DNA of 64,000 nt from Tyto alba. Its lineage: Eukaryota > Chordata > Aves > Strigiformes > Tytonidae. Numbering within the stretch: position 1 is the first letter of the stretch; every line of letters starts with the position of its first letter. Made by a program: the position numbers and the translations under genes. Under the pieces are notes generated by a model. The model was not told where the DNA came from, made no database searches, and worked only from the letters and a program-made list of their open reading frames with translations. The stretch covers positions 3,941,731 through 4,005,730 of the forward strand of contig NW_024881283.1 in assembly GCF_018691265.1 (NCBI RefSeq). The letters run 5' to 3'. Positions 21,549-34,420 of the stretch are shown here, piece by piece.

Positions 21549-24500
21549 TGAAGGATGTGCTGGCCTGTGCCCTGTCCTCCCCCCCATCATGGATGGGTTT
21601 CACCCCTGCAGCAACGGGGACGGGTGTCCTCGAGGGGTCCCAGGAGGGGACCAGTGCTGGACAGCATAGGGAGTGATGGGACCAGTGTGGTGCTGGACCC
21701 TGCGAGGGGAGACATTCGTGTGGGCTGTATCCTGTGCCCCACAGAGTGCACACGGGTGAGTTGTGGATGGACCCACCAACCACAAGCTGCAGGACGGGGC
21801 TGGGGGCAGGAGAAGGGGCACAGTGTCCCCCTCCCTCCTGGGGGATGGTGTTTGGGAGCTGGTGCTCTGGCAGGTGCCCGACGCTGCCTGTGGTTTCGGA
21901 GATGCCGGGCTGCCCTGCCAGCAGGACGGCATTGCCTCCGCCACTGCCAGCAGCCCTGGCTGCACTCGCGGGGAAGGAAAAAGCCATTGAGGCGTCAGCA
22001 GAGCCAAGGCAGAGGCCAAGGGACGGTCACGGCCGGGGACAGTCGCGGCTGGGTCTGGAGGGCTCACGGAGGGGCCAGAGGGGTGGGATGGAGGTGTGAA
22101 GGGAGGCGAGCGGGGAGCGAACAAAAGCTGCATTGAGTGACAGCGCCCGGCCGCCCCGCCGCCAGCGGAGCAGGAGCCTGGCCAGGAAAAACAGGGCCTG
22201 GAGCGGGGAGCACATCGTGTCCCTGGCTGGGGCCGCCGGGGCCCTCGGTACATTCTGTAGCGGAGGAAGCTGGCGTGGGGACGGGCTGGCTCGCCGGCTG
22301 CCGCGGCGCAGCTGACCCCGGCGGGGAGAGGCGCGGGGGGCTCCCCTCGGGTGCTGCACCCGCCGACCTCATCGCTCACCAGGGCTAATTGTCCGCGTAA
22401 CGAGCCCCGCTGAGACGGGCCAGATCCCCCCCCCTTCTCCCACCCACTTGCTCCAGGGGTTCGGAGGCTCCTTGCTTCTGGGTCAGCGCTGGGGGGAGGC
22501 AGTGCTGGGGTGGGGGGGGGACGGGGGACGGGGACCGGCTTGCAGACAGCGAGTGGGCGCCGTGCCCAGGAATTCGAGGATGGTTTGCAGGCTGCGCTGC
22601 CCAGGCAGCAGCGTCTAATTCAATTAAAGCTCAGTGTCACGAAGCTGGGAGGCCGGCAGCGTGTGGGAGCCGGGTGGGGGCCCCCGTGGGGAAGGCGGCT
22701 GTCTGAAGGGCTGCCAGGACCCCTGGGAAACAGCCTGGACTTCAGTGGGCTGGGGGTGTCCCGACCCCCCCAACCTCTGCTGGGAGAGCTGGCATGCCAG
22801 GTGTGGGATCGTACCCAGGCTGGCACTGCTGGCAGGTGCCCACAGCCCGGGGACCCCGTGGGGCTGCTGGAGGTGTCACCCCCCCGTTCGGAGGTATGGA
22901 GGGGACCCCGGTTGCTCAGACCCCTCAGGATGAGCTTCCAGGTGACAGGAGCTGAGAGCAGTGACGTGTGGCTTCCCATTGCTTCCACACCTCCTTCCTC
23001 TGCCCCCGGCATCCTCTGTCCCCCTCCCCGGCGCTCCACCCCAGCCCTGCTGCAGTGCCCACCCCCTCACACCCCCCAGGAAAAAAATAAAATTAACGAC
23101 CAGGAGGGCTGATGGGGTTCAAGCCCCTGCGGTTCAGGGCATGGTCTCCCTGCAGTCTAGAGACAATTTGTTCCTGGTGGTCTGGGCACTGGTTCCTCCT
23201 GCCCTTTTTTGGACATTTTGTGAGCACCTCCCCAGACACCTTTTTTTGTTGGCTTTGTTTCTATGTGTCTGACTCCTCCAACTGAAAGACAAGACCCCGC
23301 TGGCAGCGTGGACCCAAGGAGGGTCCTGGGGCCACGAGTGCCTGCAGCAGCGAGCAGCTGAGCCCGGCAGCCTGTGCCATCGCTGCCAGTTTGCAGGCAG
23401 GGCAGCTTTTCAGGGTGTCTTGCCCCAGAGAGACTCATCAGCACTAAAAAAACAGCCCCGAGGGTGCTGCATGACCTGACCTGGAGCATCTCCACCCTCT
23501 CCCGGTCCCGCTGGCAGGAGGGGAACCGGTCCCCTCGCAGCACCCATCGCTGGGGGTCACAGTGGCCCCGTGGGGCTGTGGCAGCGCTGGGCTGGAACCG
23601 GCTCCTCCCTTGAGCGGCACTGGGACCGGCTGCTCCAGCTGATGTAATTTTTGCCATTACAGGTAAAACTGCTCTGCCTCGGGTGGCGAACTCCTCTGAG
23701 ACGGGCAGGAGGGGGATTGTTGTGATCCTGTTGCTTTGCAGCATCCTACAGGGAACTGCAGCCTCCCCGGGTGTCTCTGCCTCCTGCTCCGGCAGCGGCT
23801 GGTTGCCAGTTCATTTTCAGAGAGGTGCTGGGGGGCCGGAGGTTACACCATGCATTTCCCCACCCCAGCAGCCCCCCATTGTACCTCTACTGACTCATTT
23901 TACCCCTGGTCCTGCTGGTTTTATACCCGGTCTGGAAGCATCCCTGCAGCCTGCCCATTGCCTACAGCCAGTGTGTGTGCAAGCACAGCCCAGAGACCAC
24001 CATGGTGGGCTGCAACTGTGGCTTTCCTGCCACTCCATGTGATCAGATAGGGCTCGGAGAAGGAGGACACCTTGCCTGGGGTAATGGTTTACCCCTGGTG
24101 GGGGCAAACAGCTGGGATTTCCAGCTGGGGAAGTTTGGGGCAGCACAGGAAATTTTGGGGCATCCCCCGTGCTTGTGAGCACTTGGAGGGAAGAGCAGAG
24201 ACTGTGCTTAATCCAAAGGCAACCCGGGGGTGCCCTGGGGGGGGATCGCTGCCAGCCCCCCGGCAGAGCACTGAAGGATGTGCTGATGTTGGGGAGGCTG
24301 CAGGCAGGGGAACGTGTCCCTGGGCATCACTGCGGGGAGACAAAGCGAGCAGGCAGCAGCGGGGGGGAGCGGGCAGCGGAGCCTCGGATGGGGCTGGAGG
24401 GCGGCCGATCCTCTCTCCCTGCTGCCACCAGCCCAGCAGAGCAGCCCCGGGGGGGGGTGGCAATGTCCCCAGGGGGAAAACCCCCACCAGTGCCCCAGAG

Positions 24501-24668
24501 AGTGGCAAGGTGGGGGGCTGACCCTATTGGGGCCCCGAGGGCACATGCCCATCTGGCACAGGGCAGGGACCCCGTTTGCAGGAGGCAGAGGAAGCCAGGG
24601 TGCATCGCTGGGCCCCCCCACCCCCCCGCCTTTGCCACCCCCCCCTTACCTGCGGGATGTCTCCTGCC

Positions 24669-24759
24669 GTTTCCCTGGCAACGGCGATGGCATCCCGAAC
24701 ACCTCGGGCAGAGTTTCCCTGCCTCCCCTGCGATGTCATCCACCGTTTCCCGGGTAACC
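24669..24759 (+). promoter_or_regulatory. Paired RFX X-boxes
   Basis: GTTTCCCTGGCAAC (24669-24682) and GTTTCCCGGGTAAC (24746-24759) both have two X-box half sites with the correct 2-bp spacer, same orientation, 77 bp apart. A partial third copy of the half site (gagtttccctgcc) lies between. Confidence 0.5.
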
Positions 24760-27210
24760 CAGCATCCGGGAGCCGGCTCTGGCAGGCAGGTAGAGGAGAA
24801 CCTCAGCCCCCCCCCACCGCCTTCAGCTGTGCCCAGCCGTTCCCCACCCGAAAGCAGAGCACGGGTGGAAGGTCTGTGCCCGTGTGGTGGCCCGTGCTGG
24901 CCTCGGGGGGCCTGTGGCCGAGCAGTGGGGCAGAGTTGCTTTTTCTAGACACGGGGATAAGGCAAATGGCCCGGCAGTGCTGGAGGAGCAGGCAGCCCAT
25001 CCCACACAGAGCCCTGTCCGTGCTCTGCTGCCTGAAGGGGCCTTGAGGGTCTGCCTGGCAGTGGAGAGCCCGGTGAATGGGCAGCTTGGGAGGAGAGGCA
25101 CAGCTTGGGGACACGATGCCCACACTGTGTCTCACCCCATCCCTGCACAAAGGGCTGGGGACTGTGGCTGGGCTTGTGGGGAATCGGTGTTCCCAAGGGG
25201 AGAGTAACCAAGGGAGGTTGGCAAGTGTCCAGGACAACTGATAATTCCCTTTCCTGGTCACCTTTGAGCAACTGGTCTTGGCAGGAGGCGTTACCCTCCA
25301 GGAGGGAACTGATGAGGCATGTTAAGCATCCCACTCTGTGCTGGTCCTGGGGCCGTTTTCCTCCAGGCGATGCCCTTCATGCCATGAGCCTGTCCTGGGA
25401 TGAACGCACTGAGCAAAAAGTGTCCTGGCAGCTGGCATTGTCCCCTTGCTCTATAAACAGCTTTTCTGCTCATCCCCAACAGCTTTGCTCCATTCCAAGC
25501 CCTAGTGTCAACCCCTCCTGCTCCCAAAGCAAGTCTTTGAGAGACCAGAAGCCCCACTAAATTCCCCTGCAGCAGAGTTAAGCACTGGGTCCTGGGACAG
25601 GGACGAGACGGTGGCAGCCCCAGGTGCTTTTCCCACCAGTGGATCAGGAGCCTGGAAGGTCCCTTGATGATGTGGGGGCCCCAGCCCAGGTGCTGAAGTG
25701 GGTGGGTGGGGATTGTATTTGGATGAAATCAGAGCCTGTGGCGTGGCAGTCACCAGAATTTACTCATGGATCCAGGGAGGTGAGCTGGCTGGGGTTTTTG
25801 GGGGGAGCCATGGCCCTGCTGGCAGCCAGCCCCTCTCCTGCGTGGCCCCTGCTTGGGTGCATTGCCTCGGGCAGGGGCTGGCTTGCTGTGCCCTTGCCTG
25901 TGCTGCCTGCATCCCTCTCCTTGAGCCCCCAAGGCAGGGAGCTGGCCCAGGGAGGGTCCCCCCTTTCTGAGCCCACACACGGGCTGCAAGCACGTGGGTG
26001 CAACCCTGCGTGCGCGAGCGAATGTGTCGGTGGGGGGGTGACCCTGGGAGTCCATAGGCTGCCCAGTGCCTTGCTCTGCGGGTGGCAGGACTCAGGGGCA
26101 GGGCTGTGCAGGAAGCCCAGCGACCCAAAAAAGACTCAGCAGGTGCCTGGAGGCTGCAGGGTGCTGGATGTGCCTGTGAACCCCGTAAGTGGGAAGCATC
26201 GGGGTTCAGGAGCCTCCTGCTCCGAAGGGTTTTACCCTGCCCTGCAGTGAATGGCACGAGCCCCCATGCTGGCCAGGGCACGGATCGGGGCTTGCAAGCC
26301 CACCCGGCCGGGCAGCTGATGTGTGAGGGGGAGGCCTCCCCTCCTCCCGGCTCCCTGCGCTGTGAGTAAGCACCGGCTGGCAAGACCCCGGCGCGAGGAG
26401 CTGTGGGGGCGGCGGGGGGGGTGCCCATAATTAGCAGGTGCAAAGCAAGCTGCTGCTGGTTGGGGCAGCTGAGTCACTGTGTGTGTGCCTGTGGGGCACG
26501 GGGGGGCTGCAGGGGGGTGGGGTATGGGGGGGGGGTGTGTGTTATGGGCTTGTGTGTGGCTGGGGGGGGGGTGCACGTGTGCAGGGTGGGTGCATGCTTG
26601 TGTGTGGCTGGGAGAGGTGTGTGACACCCCGCTGCAGGCTGGTGACATCCTGGGGAGGGCTGTGCGACCGACCCAGCTCCGGCTCAGGCTCCTCCAGCCC
26701 TGGGCCAGTGGCTGCTTCCTCAACTCCCCCCCCCTGGGAAAATGGGGCTTTTTCCAGAGTGCGTTTGCTTTTGGCTCCTGTCCACCATCAAGTGGGGGCT
26801 GGGAGCCCCCGAGCAGCTCGCCAGCTGCCCCCATGGGGCACTGCTATGGGTGCTTTTTGGGGCTAAGCGAGGCAGAGCAAGGATGGACCCCCCATCCCTC
26901 TTCTCCAGGACCCTCTCCCACTCACGAGCCACTGCCAGCTGTGAGCCTCTGACCCTGCATGCCGTGCAAGTGACCCCTGAAAGCATCCCCCCTCGGAAAG
27001 ACCCACAGGACGCCCTGGGGTGCCATCACACCCCCACACACACCCTGCTCCCCCTCTCCACGGGTCCTGCAAGCTGTGAGCAGGGTCAGGACACGATGCC
27101 TGGGGAGGGCTGGGGCTCCGGGACGCGGCAGATGGGTGGGGCAGGGCTGACTCCTGGAGCAGTGACTGTCGAGCAGCTCTGCCAGCGACCCCCTCTGCCA
27201 CAGCCCCCTC

Positions 27211-27230
27211 CGTGCCTCAGTTTCCCTTGA
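27211..27230 (+). repeat. MIR SINE fragment
   Basis: CGTGCCTCAGTTTCCCTTGA matches the MIR 3' core in forward orientation. The rest of the element is not recognisable. Confidence 0.45.
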
Positions 27231-28549
27231 CCACAGGCAGCCTCAGGCTGTGTGGGTGGGAGCAGCATCCCTCCTTCCCACAGCTGATGGGGCTGAAGCT
27301 GCGGAAATGTCCCTGGGGCCCTGCGGTGACCTTGCTCTGCTTGCGTGACTGCGGTTCGCCAAGCGTGTGCTGGGGGGGGGGGCGCTTCAGGATTCGATGA
27401 GCACGTCAAGCGGGATGCTCAGGGCAAGGGGGCTCCAGCTGGCCCCCCCAGCGTTCTCGCCGTCTCTCCCAACGGGGTCTGCGTGTGGCTGGGGCCCGCG
27501 TGGTGCAGCCCCGGGCACAGACTGAGACTTTTCGGCTGCCTGAGCAACATGAAAGGCACGGCGGGCTCAGCCCCGCTGGCAGCTCCTGTCCCGGCGCGTC
27601 TCGCCCTGGGGTCTGCGTGTTCGTGCGTGAGTGGGAGCACAGAGCGGGGGCAGGCAGCTGAGCCTCCCCGCCTGCCTGGGACGAGCAGGCAGCAATTCGC
27701 CTGCTGTTGTCACCGGCGCCTGCTTGCTCCGCGTCACCGGGGGGGGGGGACAGGGCTGCTTCCCAGGGGCTGTTTCGGAGGTGCTTGATGTCCCGGGGGT
27801 CCCCGGAGCAGAGGGGACCACACTCGGTGGCAACTCAGCTGTGCCAGCATCTTCAGGTTGCCTTTCCCTCAGGCAGGGAGCTGGTGCGTGGATCAGGACC
27901 CGGTGCCTTCGGGCTTGCCTGAGCCAGGGAGGGACACCAGTGCAAGGCCATTTCCCGCTGTGTTTCTGGCTGTGCAGGGACGTGGTGACAGCTGTGACAG
28001 TGGCACAGGCCACTGCTTCCCTTGTCCCCATCCTTGCAGGATGCCAGCTTCAGGCGTGGTGCATTCACCCCCCGCCGATGGGCAACCGCGGGGGTCTCTG
28101 CTTCCTGCAGTTCCTGCCTGTCCCAGGTGGGCTGTGCCGCCGACACGGGCCTTTGTGCCCTCCGTCTCCCATGCACACAGGGGGAAAAAAAAAGGAAGTT
28201 GGAAGTGGAAAAAAGGATGTTGTGTGTGTTTTGGGGGGGTTTCTGTGCTGCAGCGTGTGCCGGTGTGGGGTGCTCTGTCTGGAAGGGCTGGTGTGGGGCC
28301 AGCTGGCACTGGTGGAGGGGACGGGGCTGGACCCAGCGCCCAGCCAGCCCGGGTGGTGCTGGGGGATGCCCCATCTCACAAGGCTGAGCGGGGAGGAGGG
28401 GCTGGATCTGGCCCCCGGCCGGCATTGCTGGGGTGTGGAGCAGTGTCCTGCGAGAGGGACTGCACTGTGGGGACAGCAGAGATAGCGTGGGAGCCTGCCA
28501 GGACAGGCAGGGGTGCCGTGGGCTTGACTGGAGCAGGTGGACCTGACAT

Positions 28550-28775
28550 TGCTTTTGGCTGGAAACGGCTCATTATTTTCACAGACATTTTTAAAATAGT
28601 GCTTCTTGCAACATTTCTGCACTGTACAGCAGGTCCCCACGACAAATATTCTCTTCTCACTCCCGTGCCCCACCTTTGGGGCCTAAAACCTGCAAACTAG
28701 TAACAAATATTTGTTTTCTTGACCAACTGAGAATTTTTTATTGGAATAAAACTTTCATGAAACATCTTTCAGCCA
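28550..28775. promoter_or_regulatory. AT-rich intronic element with palindromic forkhead sites
   Basis: About 225 bases of unique AT-rich DNA. ACAAATA at 28642-28648 and the perfect 14-bp palindrome AACAAATATTTGTT at 28702-28715 give three forkhead-type (TRTTTRY) cores within 75 bp. An AATAAA at 28745 is within the element and is not taken as a transcript end. Confidence 0.4.
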
Positions 28776-29984
28776 AGAGCATTTGGTGACAGGGATGCCC
28801 CCACTGTCCTGGCAGCTCATCTGGTCTCCGTCCACCTCGGGGCTGAGAGCCCCAGTGCTACCAAGCCTTTGCCTTCTGTGCTTGCTGGCGGCAGGATGAA
28901 ATCTCTTGCAGGTATTTGCGAAGCAAAAGGCACCTTTCCATGCATGGCCAGACCAGCCCCTCATCTCCAAGCCCCACATCCCCATGCGTCTGCCCAGTGT
29001 CTGCTGCCTTTGCCAGGGAGTTTGCGGAGCACAGGGAGCCTGTCCCTGCTCTAGCAGCCAGCACAAACCTGCTGGGGTCCTGGGTGGGACACACAATATC
29101 AGGAAGGGTTTGGCTTTGCTCCGTGGGCCCCTTGAGAGACCTGTGGCTGGAGCTGGGGGACACAGCACAGAGGGACTCACTGCTCCTCTGAGCATCCCTG
29201 TCTGGATGGGCCCCAGGGGTGGTGTGGGGCCATGGGGCAGGTGGGGAATACCTGGAGCAGAGCGAGTCCTTGGGGGACATGTGTGCCCCAGTGCATGGCC
29301 CTGTGTCCAGCACTCTGTGCTTTTTTGGGTACAGTCCAGCTCTGATGTAGATCTCAGGCTGAAAAACAGGGCAGCCTTGGCCGAACAGACACGGAGGAAG
29401 GATGGGGCTGGATGCAAAACCCTCTGGGGTTTGGGTTTGCTGCTGCTGCTCGGGTCAGGGTGGTGCTGCACACGGTGGGTGCGTTCGGGCAGGTCAGTGG
29501 TACCAGGGTGACACGTGGCTGGGACCCGCGTCTCTCCCAGGTGGCCAAGTGACCCAGAGGTGGGGTGTCACGGCACCCCACAGGGCAGTCGTCTCCCACA
29601 GCTCTCCGAGCATCCCAGTGTAAAGCGGGAAGGTGCAGGCTGAGCCGTGCTGCTGCCCTCGTTTTCCTCCTGCGGGCTGCAGGCACTGGAGAGGAGGCGG
29701 GTGGTTTCTCTCCCGGGAGCAGCCAGCTCCCCTGCCCAGTGGGGTTTCGACCCCCACCGTGGTGGCTCAGCACCCTGCTTGGGGTGCCTTGTGCATCCCT
29801 CATGGGTGCTGTGTCTCCCCGAGGTCTCAGCGTGGTTTGATCTGCCTTGCCTTTGGATCTGGAGCAGTTCTTTCTTCCTCTGGGTGTGCTCAGTGTGGGT
29901 GCAGGCTGCCTGTGGGTGCTGGGGCACACGTCGTCCCCAGCCAGCCACAGCCCCGGGCAGCGGGGGGGCAGCCAGCAGGGAGTT

Positions 29985-30190
29985 AAAACGGTACAAGAGG
30001 AAAAAGGAGTGCAGCTGCTTTAATTATTTGGCTGCGGTGAGAACTTGGTGTGGAGGAAATTGAACCCAGGGGAAAAAATACTGTAATTTCATGCAAAAAT
30101 TACATGGCAGGTCTGAGTGATTTACTGCAGCTATTTTGGTGGCCAACTCTGGGGTGTAATTAGAGTATTACTGGATAAGTGGCTGATGGT
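29985..30190. promoter_or_regulatory. Candidate intronic enhancer (30.1 kb)
   Basis: Unique AT-rich sequence: gctgctttaattatttggc, atactgtaatttcatgc, aaaaattacatggcagg, gtgtaattagagtattac. Repeated TAATTA/TAATT cores occur and no transposon signature was seen. Confidence 0.35.
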
Positions 30191-32416
30191 GGAGAGGGTC
30201 TTTCCAAGGTGTCTCACCTGGTCTCATATGTTGGAGAGGAGTCCAGGCAGGCTGGGACCGGGATGCTGGGAGGGGGCTGGTTTGTCCCCAAAGGCAGGGG
30301 AGCTTGATGTCTCCAGCTGGACATAGGCACCTTGCAGAGCATCCCTGGCTGTCAGGGCACCCTGTGGCTTTCCAGCACCCTTGGGACCCTTGAGGGAGGC
30401 TATTGGTCTTATCCAGCTCTGGGGTGGCTTATGCAGGGGGACAGCATGGCCGTGCTTGTGTGGGTCCCTCGGGGAAGAGGATGTGCAGGCTGAGCCTTGC
30501 CAGGGAACTGTGCTGGGGGGGATTTCTCAGCATGTGCCTTGATGTCACGGTGTTTTCCGGGGAGCTGGGAGAGGAGGTGGGAGAGCATCAGGGTGCTGTG
30601 AACAGGGAGGCTGGGGCTGGCTGGGCACTGTGCTGGCCTGGGAGGGCAGGGGCTGCCAGGGGCTCTCATAGTGTGCTGCAAAGGGGGCAGAGTCTGGCCC
30701 CGTTCTTACCCCGTGCGCAGCAATCCCCTGCTGCTGCCAGCCCCCCAGCCCATCACCGCGGGGCTGGGTATGAGCAGGGCGAGCGGCAGGGGCTGGCACA
30801 CGGCCCCCAGGCAGCGCCGTGCCCGGCAGCACCGCGAGGTCCCCTTGCCATCTGGCCAGGGCAGGTGGCCCAGCAGCCTCTGGCTCTGCCGCATCCGGAA
30901 GGCGAGCGGGTGGCTGCGCCAGGGCCGGCCGGCTCGGGGGATGTACGACACACGGGCACAGCTTGTCTGGTCCATAACCCCCCTTCCCTCTTGGCATCGC
31001 GTTACAGGGCAGGGATACGGGACATGTGTGGGGCTGGGGGCAGGCAGGAGGTGGGCAGAGGCTCCCGGCTGTCCCCTGCCTCCTGCCAGCCCCGCGCTGG
31101 CACCAGTGTGCAGCCTGCAGGCAGGGGCCCCATAGCCAGGGAGTGCGTGGGGCCAGCCCATCGCCTTGGCGTCGGGGCAGGCTGCAGCACCAGCCCAGCT
31201 CTGCCTGGGCTGCGTCTCTCGGTGGCACCCAGTGCCGAGGCGAGCCTGCAGCCACCGTGCACCCACCGCTGCGTCCCTGCACCCATGCAACGCCTGCCTG
31301 CTTGCAGGGTGCTGGCAAAGGCCGGGCTCACCCAAGACATCCCTTGCTGGGCTTGGGCCTGGGCTCTGCACCCCAAAAGTGCAGCCCGTGCCTTTAGCAA
31401 AGGGAGACTGTAGGGACAGAGACACCGTATGAGGGCCAGGCTCCCATAGGAGGGTCCCCAAGCTCCCCAGCTCTCTGCCTGCTCTCTGCCCGCTTCCCCG
31501 GGAGGTGAGCGTGCCTGCTCATTATCTGCAGCTGCCCTGGTGTGATCTAATGAGTCCTTTGGGGAGCACATAGGGCAGGATGGGAGGTGCTTGGGGGGAT
31601 TCATGGAGGTGGAGGTTCTGCTGGGGATGCGGAGGGATTACTGCATTACATATGGTCCCCAGGGCTCCTCCTCTGCCCCTGTGGCCCTGCTGGTCCTTCC
31701 AGCAAAGCCCAGTAGCAGCACCAAGGATGGACAGTCCTGGCTGGGAAGGCAGCATGGTCCCCTTGGGGTGATGGTTGGGGCTGCTTGGCAGGATAGGACT
31801 TGGGGCAGACACCTCTCTCACTCCAGCCACACTGGGGACTGGTTCTTCTGGCCCCTCCTGTCCTGAACCAGCTCCATGGCTGGAGGAGGAGGTGTGCTGT
31901 GGTTTGAGCTACCAAAAAAACCCACCACTCACTGCAACCCACGACAAGGTGTCACACAGAACCCCAGCAAAGTCACAGCAGGTTTGGTGGCTGTTCTGGC
32001 CCCATCAGGAGAAGCCCAAGGCTTTGGCCAAGGAGGGGAGCAAACCAGAGAGGGGAGTGTCCTTGAGCAGGATGTGGGAGCTGAATTTACCATCCAGGTG
32101 TCCCTCCAGCACCGAAATCACCCGATGCTGGTCCTGATGCTGTCCCTGTGCATCCATCCCCCTCCCCTTGGGCTGGGGGGACCTGTCCCCCGAGCCACCT
32201 CACTGGAACCCAGTGGCCAAGCTGGTGTGAGCCCCACTGGCCATAGTGGGAAGCGGGGAAGAGGCTGTCCCACAGGGGACGGGCACTGTGGGTGCTCCCC
32301 GGGATCTCAGTGAGGTGCCTGGGGGATGGGGACAAGGCAGGACCCACCAGGACAGGGAGGATGCTCCTGCTTTTGAAGGGGACACGGAGTGATGGCAGCT
32401 GGCTAAAATAAACTGG

Positions 32417-32430
32417 CTGCCATGGCAACG
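32417..32430 (+). promoter_or_regulatory. X-box-like site (one half perfect)
   Basis: GCTGCCATGGCAAC matches the palindromic X-box with one change in the left half; ggcaacggcaac follows. It is weaker than the pair at 24.7 kb. Confidence 0.3.
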
Positions 32431-33569
32431 GCAACACTCCCATTGCAGAACTGGGTAGCAAGCAGCTGTTTGGCAGCAGCCGTAATCAGGGCCGGGAGAG
32501 GGATGCTCGGCTGCGCCTGCCGCCTCTGCTTCGGTGGCAGCCCTGTCACCCCCGGGGTGGCTCCAGCCTGGGCATGGGGTGCCTGATGTGCCCAGTCTGC
32601 CCCCTGCCAGCTCCATCCTGGCTGTGAGGTGTGCGAGGGCTCTCTGTGCAGCAGGGGCTGAGCCAAGCACCCACCCATGGCTTGGCACCCACCTGGGGCT
32701 CCCCGTGCTGATCCAGGGTGCGTGGGGGCTGCAGAGTGGGGATGTCCCCGTGGGCATCCCTGGCCAAGGGCTGTGGGGCAAGTGCTGGGCATGGGAGGCT
32801 GCCTGGGGGGCATGGGGAGCAGCGTGTGGTTTGATTTGTGTCAGTTGCTTCTCGGGTGGGTTTGGGAACCACTTGCAGAGCTCGTGGTCAGGAGGGGAAG
32901 GGAGGCACCGAGCCAACTGCGAAACACAAACTCAAATGCCAAGTCCACAGGGGCAGCGAGGGGGAGTGCCGTGCCAGGGTGTGCAGCCAGGGCTGCTCCC
33001 GGGGGGGCTGTGACAGGGGTCAGACCCGCTGTGAGCCACGGGGTGTATGGCAAAGGTGGGCCAGGACCGGCATGGGATGGGCTTCACCTTGGGGACCCAT
33101 CCGGCCGCCACAGCACCCATCTCTGTCCTGAAACCTGCCCCAGAGCTCAGGCAGCCACAGCCAGGCTTGGGATGGGGCTGGTGAGTCCTGGCAGTGGGCT
33201 GGGGTCACGGTGGCAGTTTCCACCCGGACCTTTTCCTTCAGGAGAGGTTGGTCTGGGGCGCGCCAACACCCAGCCCCAGGGAATGGCAGAGGGGCATGGG
33301 CAGGGGGCCGGGCACCTGGCACAGCCTGGCCCCATGGTGCGGCTTCCCAGCACCACTTCCACACCCCAGAGCACGGGGGTTTGCCTGGAGGCATCCTTTA
33401 ACCCCACGGCAGGGTGGATCTGTGGGGCAGGGCAAGGCTGGAGCACCCTGCCCAGTCCCTGCCAGGCTCTGCCCCACTCTGCATGGAGAGGGGGTGGGGG
33501 GCTCTGCAGGGAGGGGGGGCTGCAGCATGGGGTTCCCAGCTGCCTCTCTCCCCCCACCCTAGCGCATGC

Positions 33570-33785
33570 CTAGGGGGTGATTAGCGGCTCCTAATGAGAT
33601 GCCGGCTGCGCTCCGAGCTGGCTGTGATGCATGAGGAGGTGGGAGATGCTCTGGCCATGCTGAACAGCCTTCGGGCTCCTTGCGTGTCAGCCACCTGCGA
33701 CGGCGGCCTGGGATGGACACGGCCCGTCACGCCTCTAATGGGCATTTGGTTCAATTAGCAGCACGTCAGACCTGCTCTGCTCCGG
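33570..33785. promoter_or_regulatory. Candidate intronic element (33.7 kb)
   Basis: A non-repetitive, mixed-composition block with gtgattagcggctcctaatg, tgtgatgcatgaggagg and a downstream part ctctaatgggcatttggttc then aattagcagcacgtcag. Homeodomain cores sit at both ends. Confidence 0.3.
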
Positions 33786-34069
33786 CAGCGCACTGACCCG
33801 AACACACTCGCCTCCGCTCGGCAGCCGCCGGCGAGACCCCCGCGGCGGGGAGAGGCGGGTGCCCTCCCTCTGCCCCCGCCGTGCCCTTTCGGGGGGCACT
33901 AGGCAGCTCGTGCCGCCCCCCCTGCCCAGCTCCAGCAGCGGTACCCCAGGGAAGGACATGCTGGAGGGGGGGCACAGCCCCAGCTCCCCGAGGGCAGGGC
34001 ACCAGCTGGGGGGGGGGGGGGGGCAGCAAGGGGGCCGCGGGTGCCCAAGACAGTGTGAGGGGCTGGGGG

Positions 34070-34420
34070 GCGGGGGGGGGTTATGGGGCATCGCAGGGGG
34101 GTCTGGCTGTAGGGTGGGCGCTGCGGAGAGCTGGTGGAGCAGTGCAGTGGGTTTGCTGTGGGGTGCTGCAGAGAGACGTCTGTGGGACACTACGGGGCAC
34201 AGCATGGGGTGCTGTGGGGCATTGCAGGGAGCTGGTTTGGGGGCCCTGCGTGGGGTGGTGCGGAGGGCTGGCTGCGGGGCGGCTGCGGGGCTCTGCAGAG
34301 GGCTGCCTGCGGGGGGAGAGGGCAGAGCAGGGGGGGTGGTGGAGAGTGCTATGGGGCAGGAACAGTGAGGCGTGCTATGGGGCAGCGCCGAGCGTGGGCT
34401 GCGGTTCTGGAGCAGAGGAG
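34070..34420 (+). repeat. G-rich GCTGYGGGG imperfect repeats
   Basis: Low-complexity G-rich sequence with many variants of ctgtggggtgctg and ctgcggggc. It has G-quadruplex potential. No gene is supported. Confidence 0.6.

Noticed and set aside
28745..28750. AATAAA in the intron
   Set aside because: It lies in an AT-rich candidate enhancer with no coding sequence upstream and no reason to end a transcript there.
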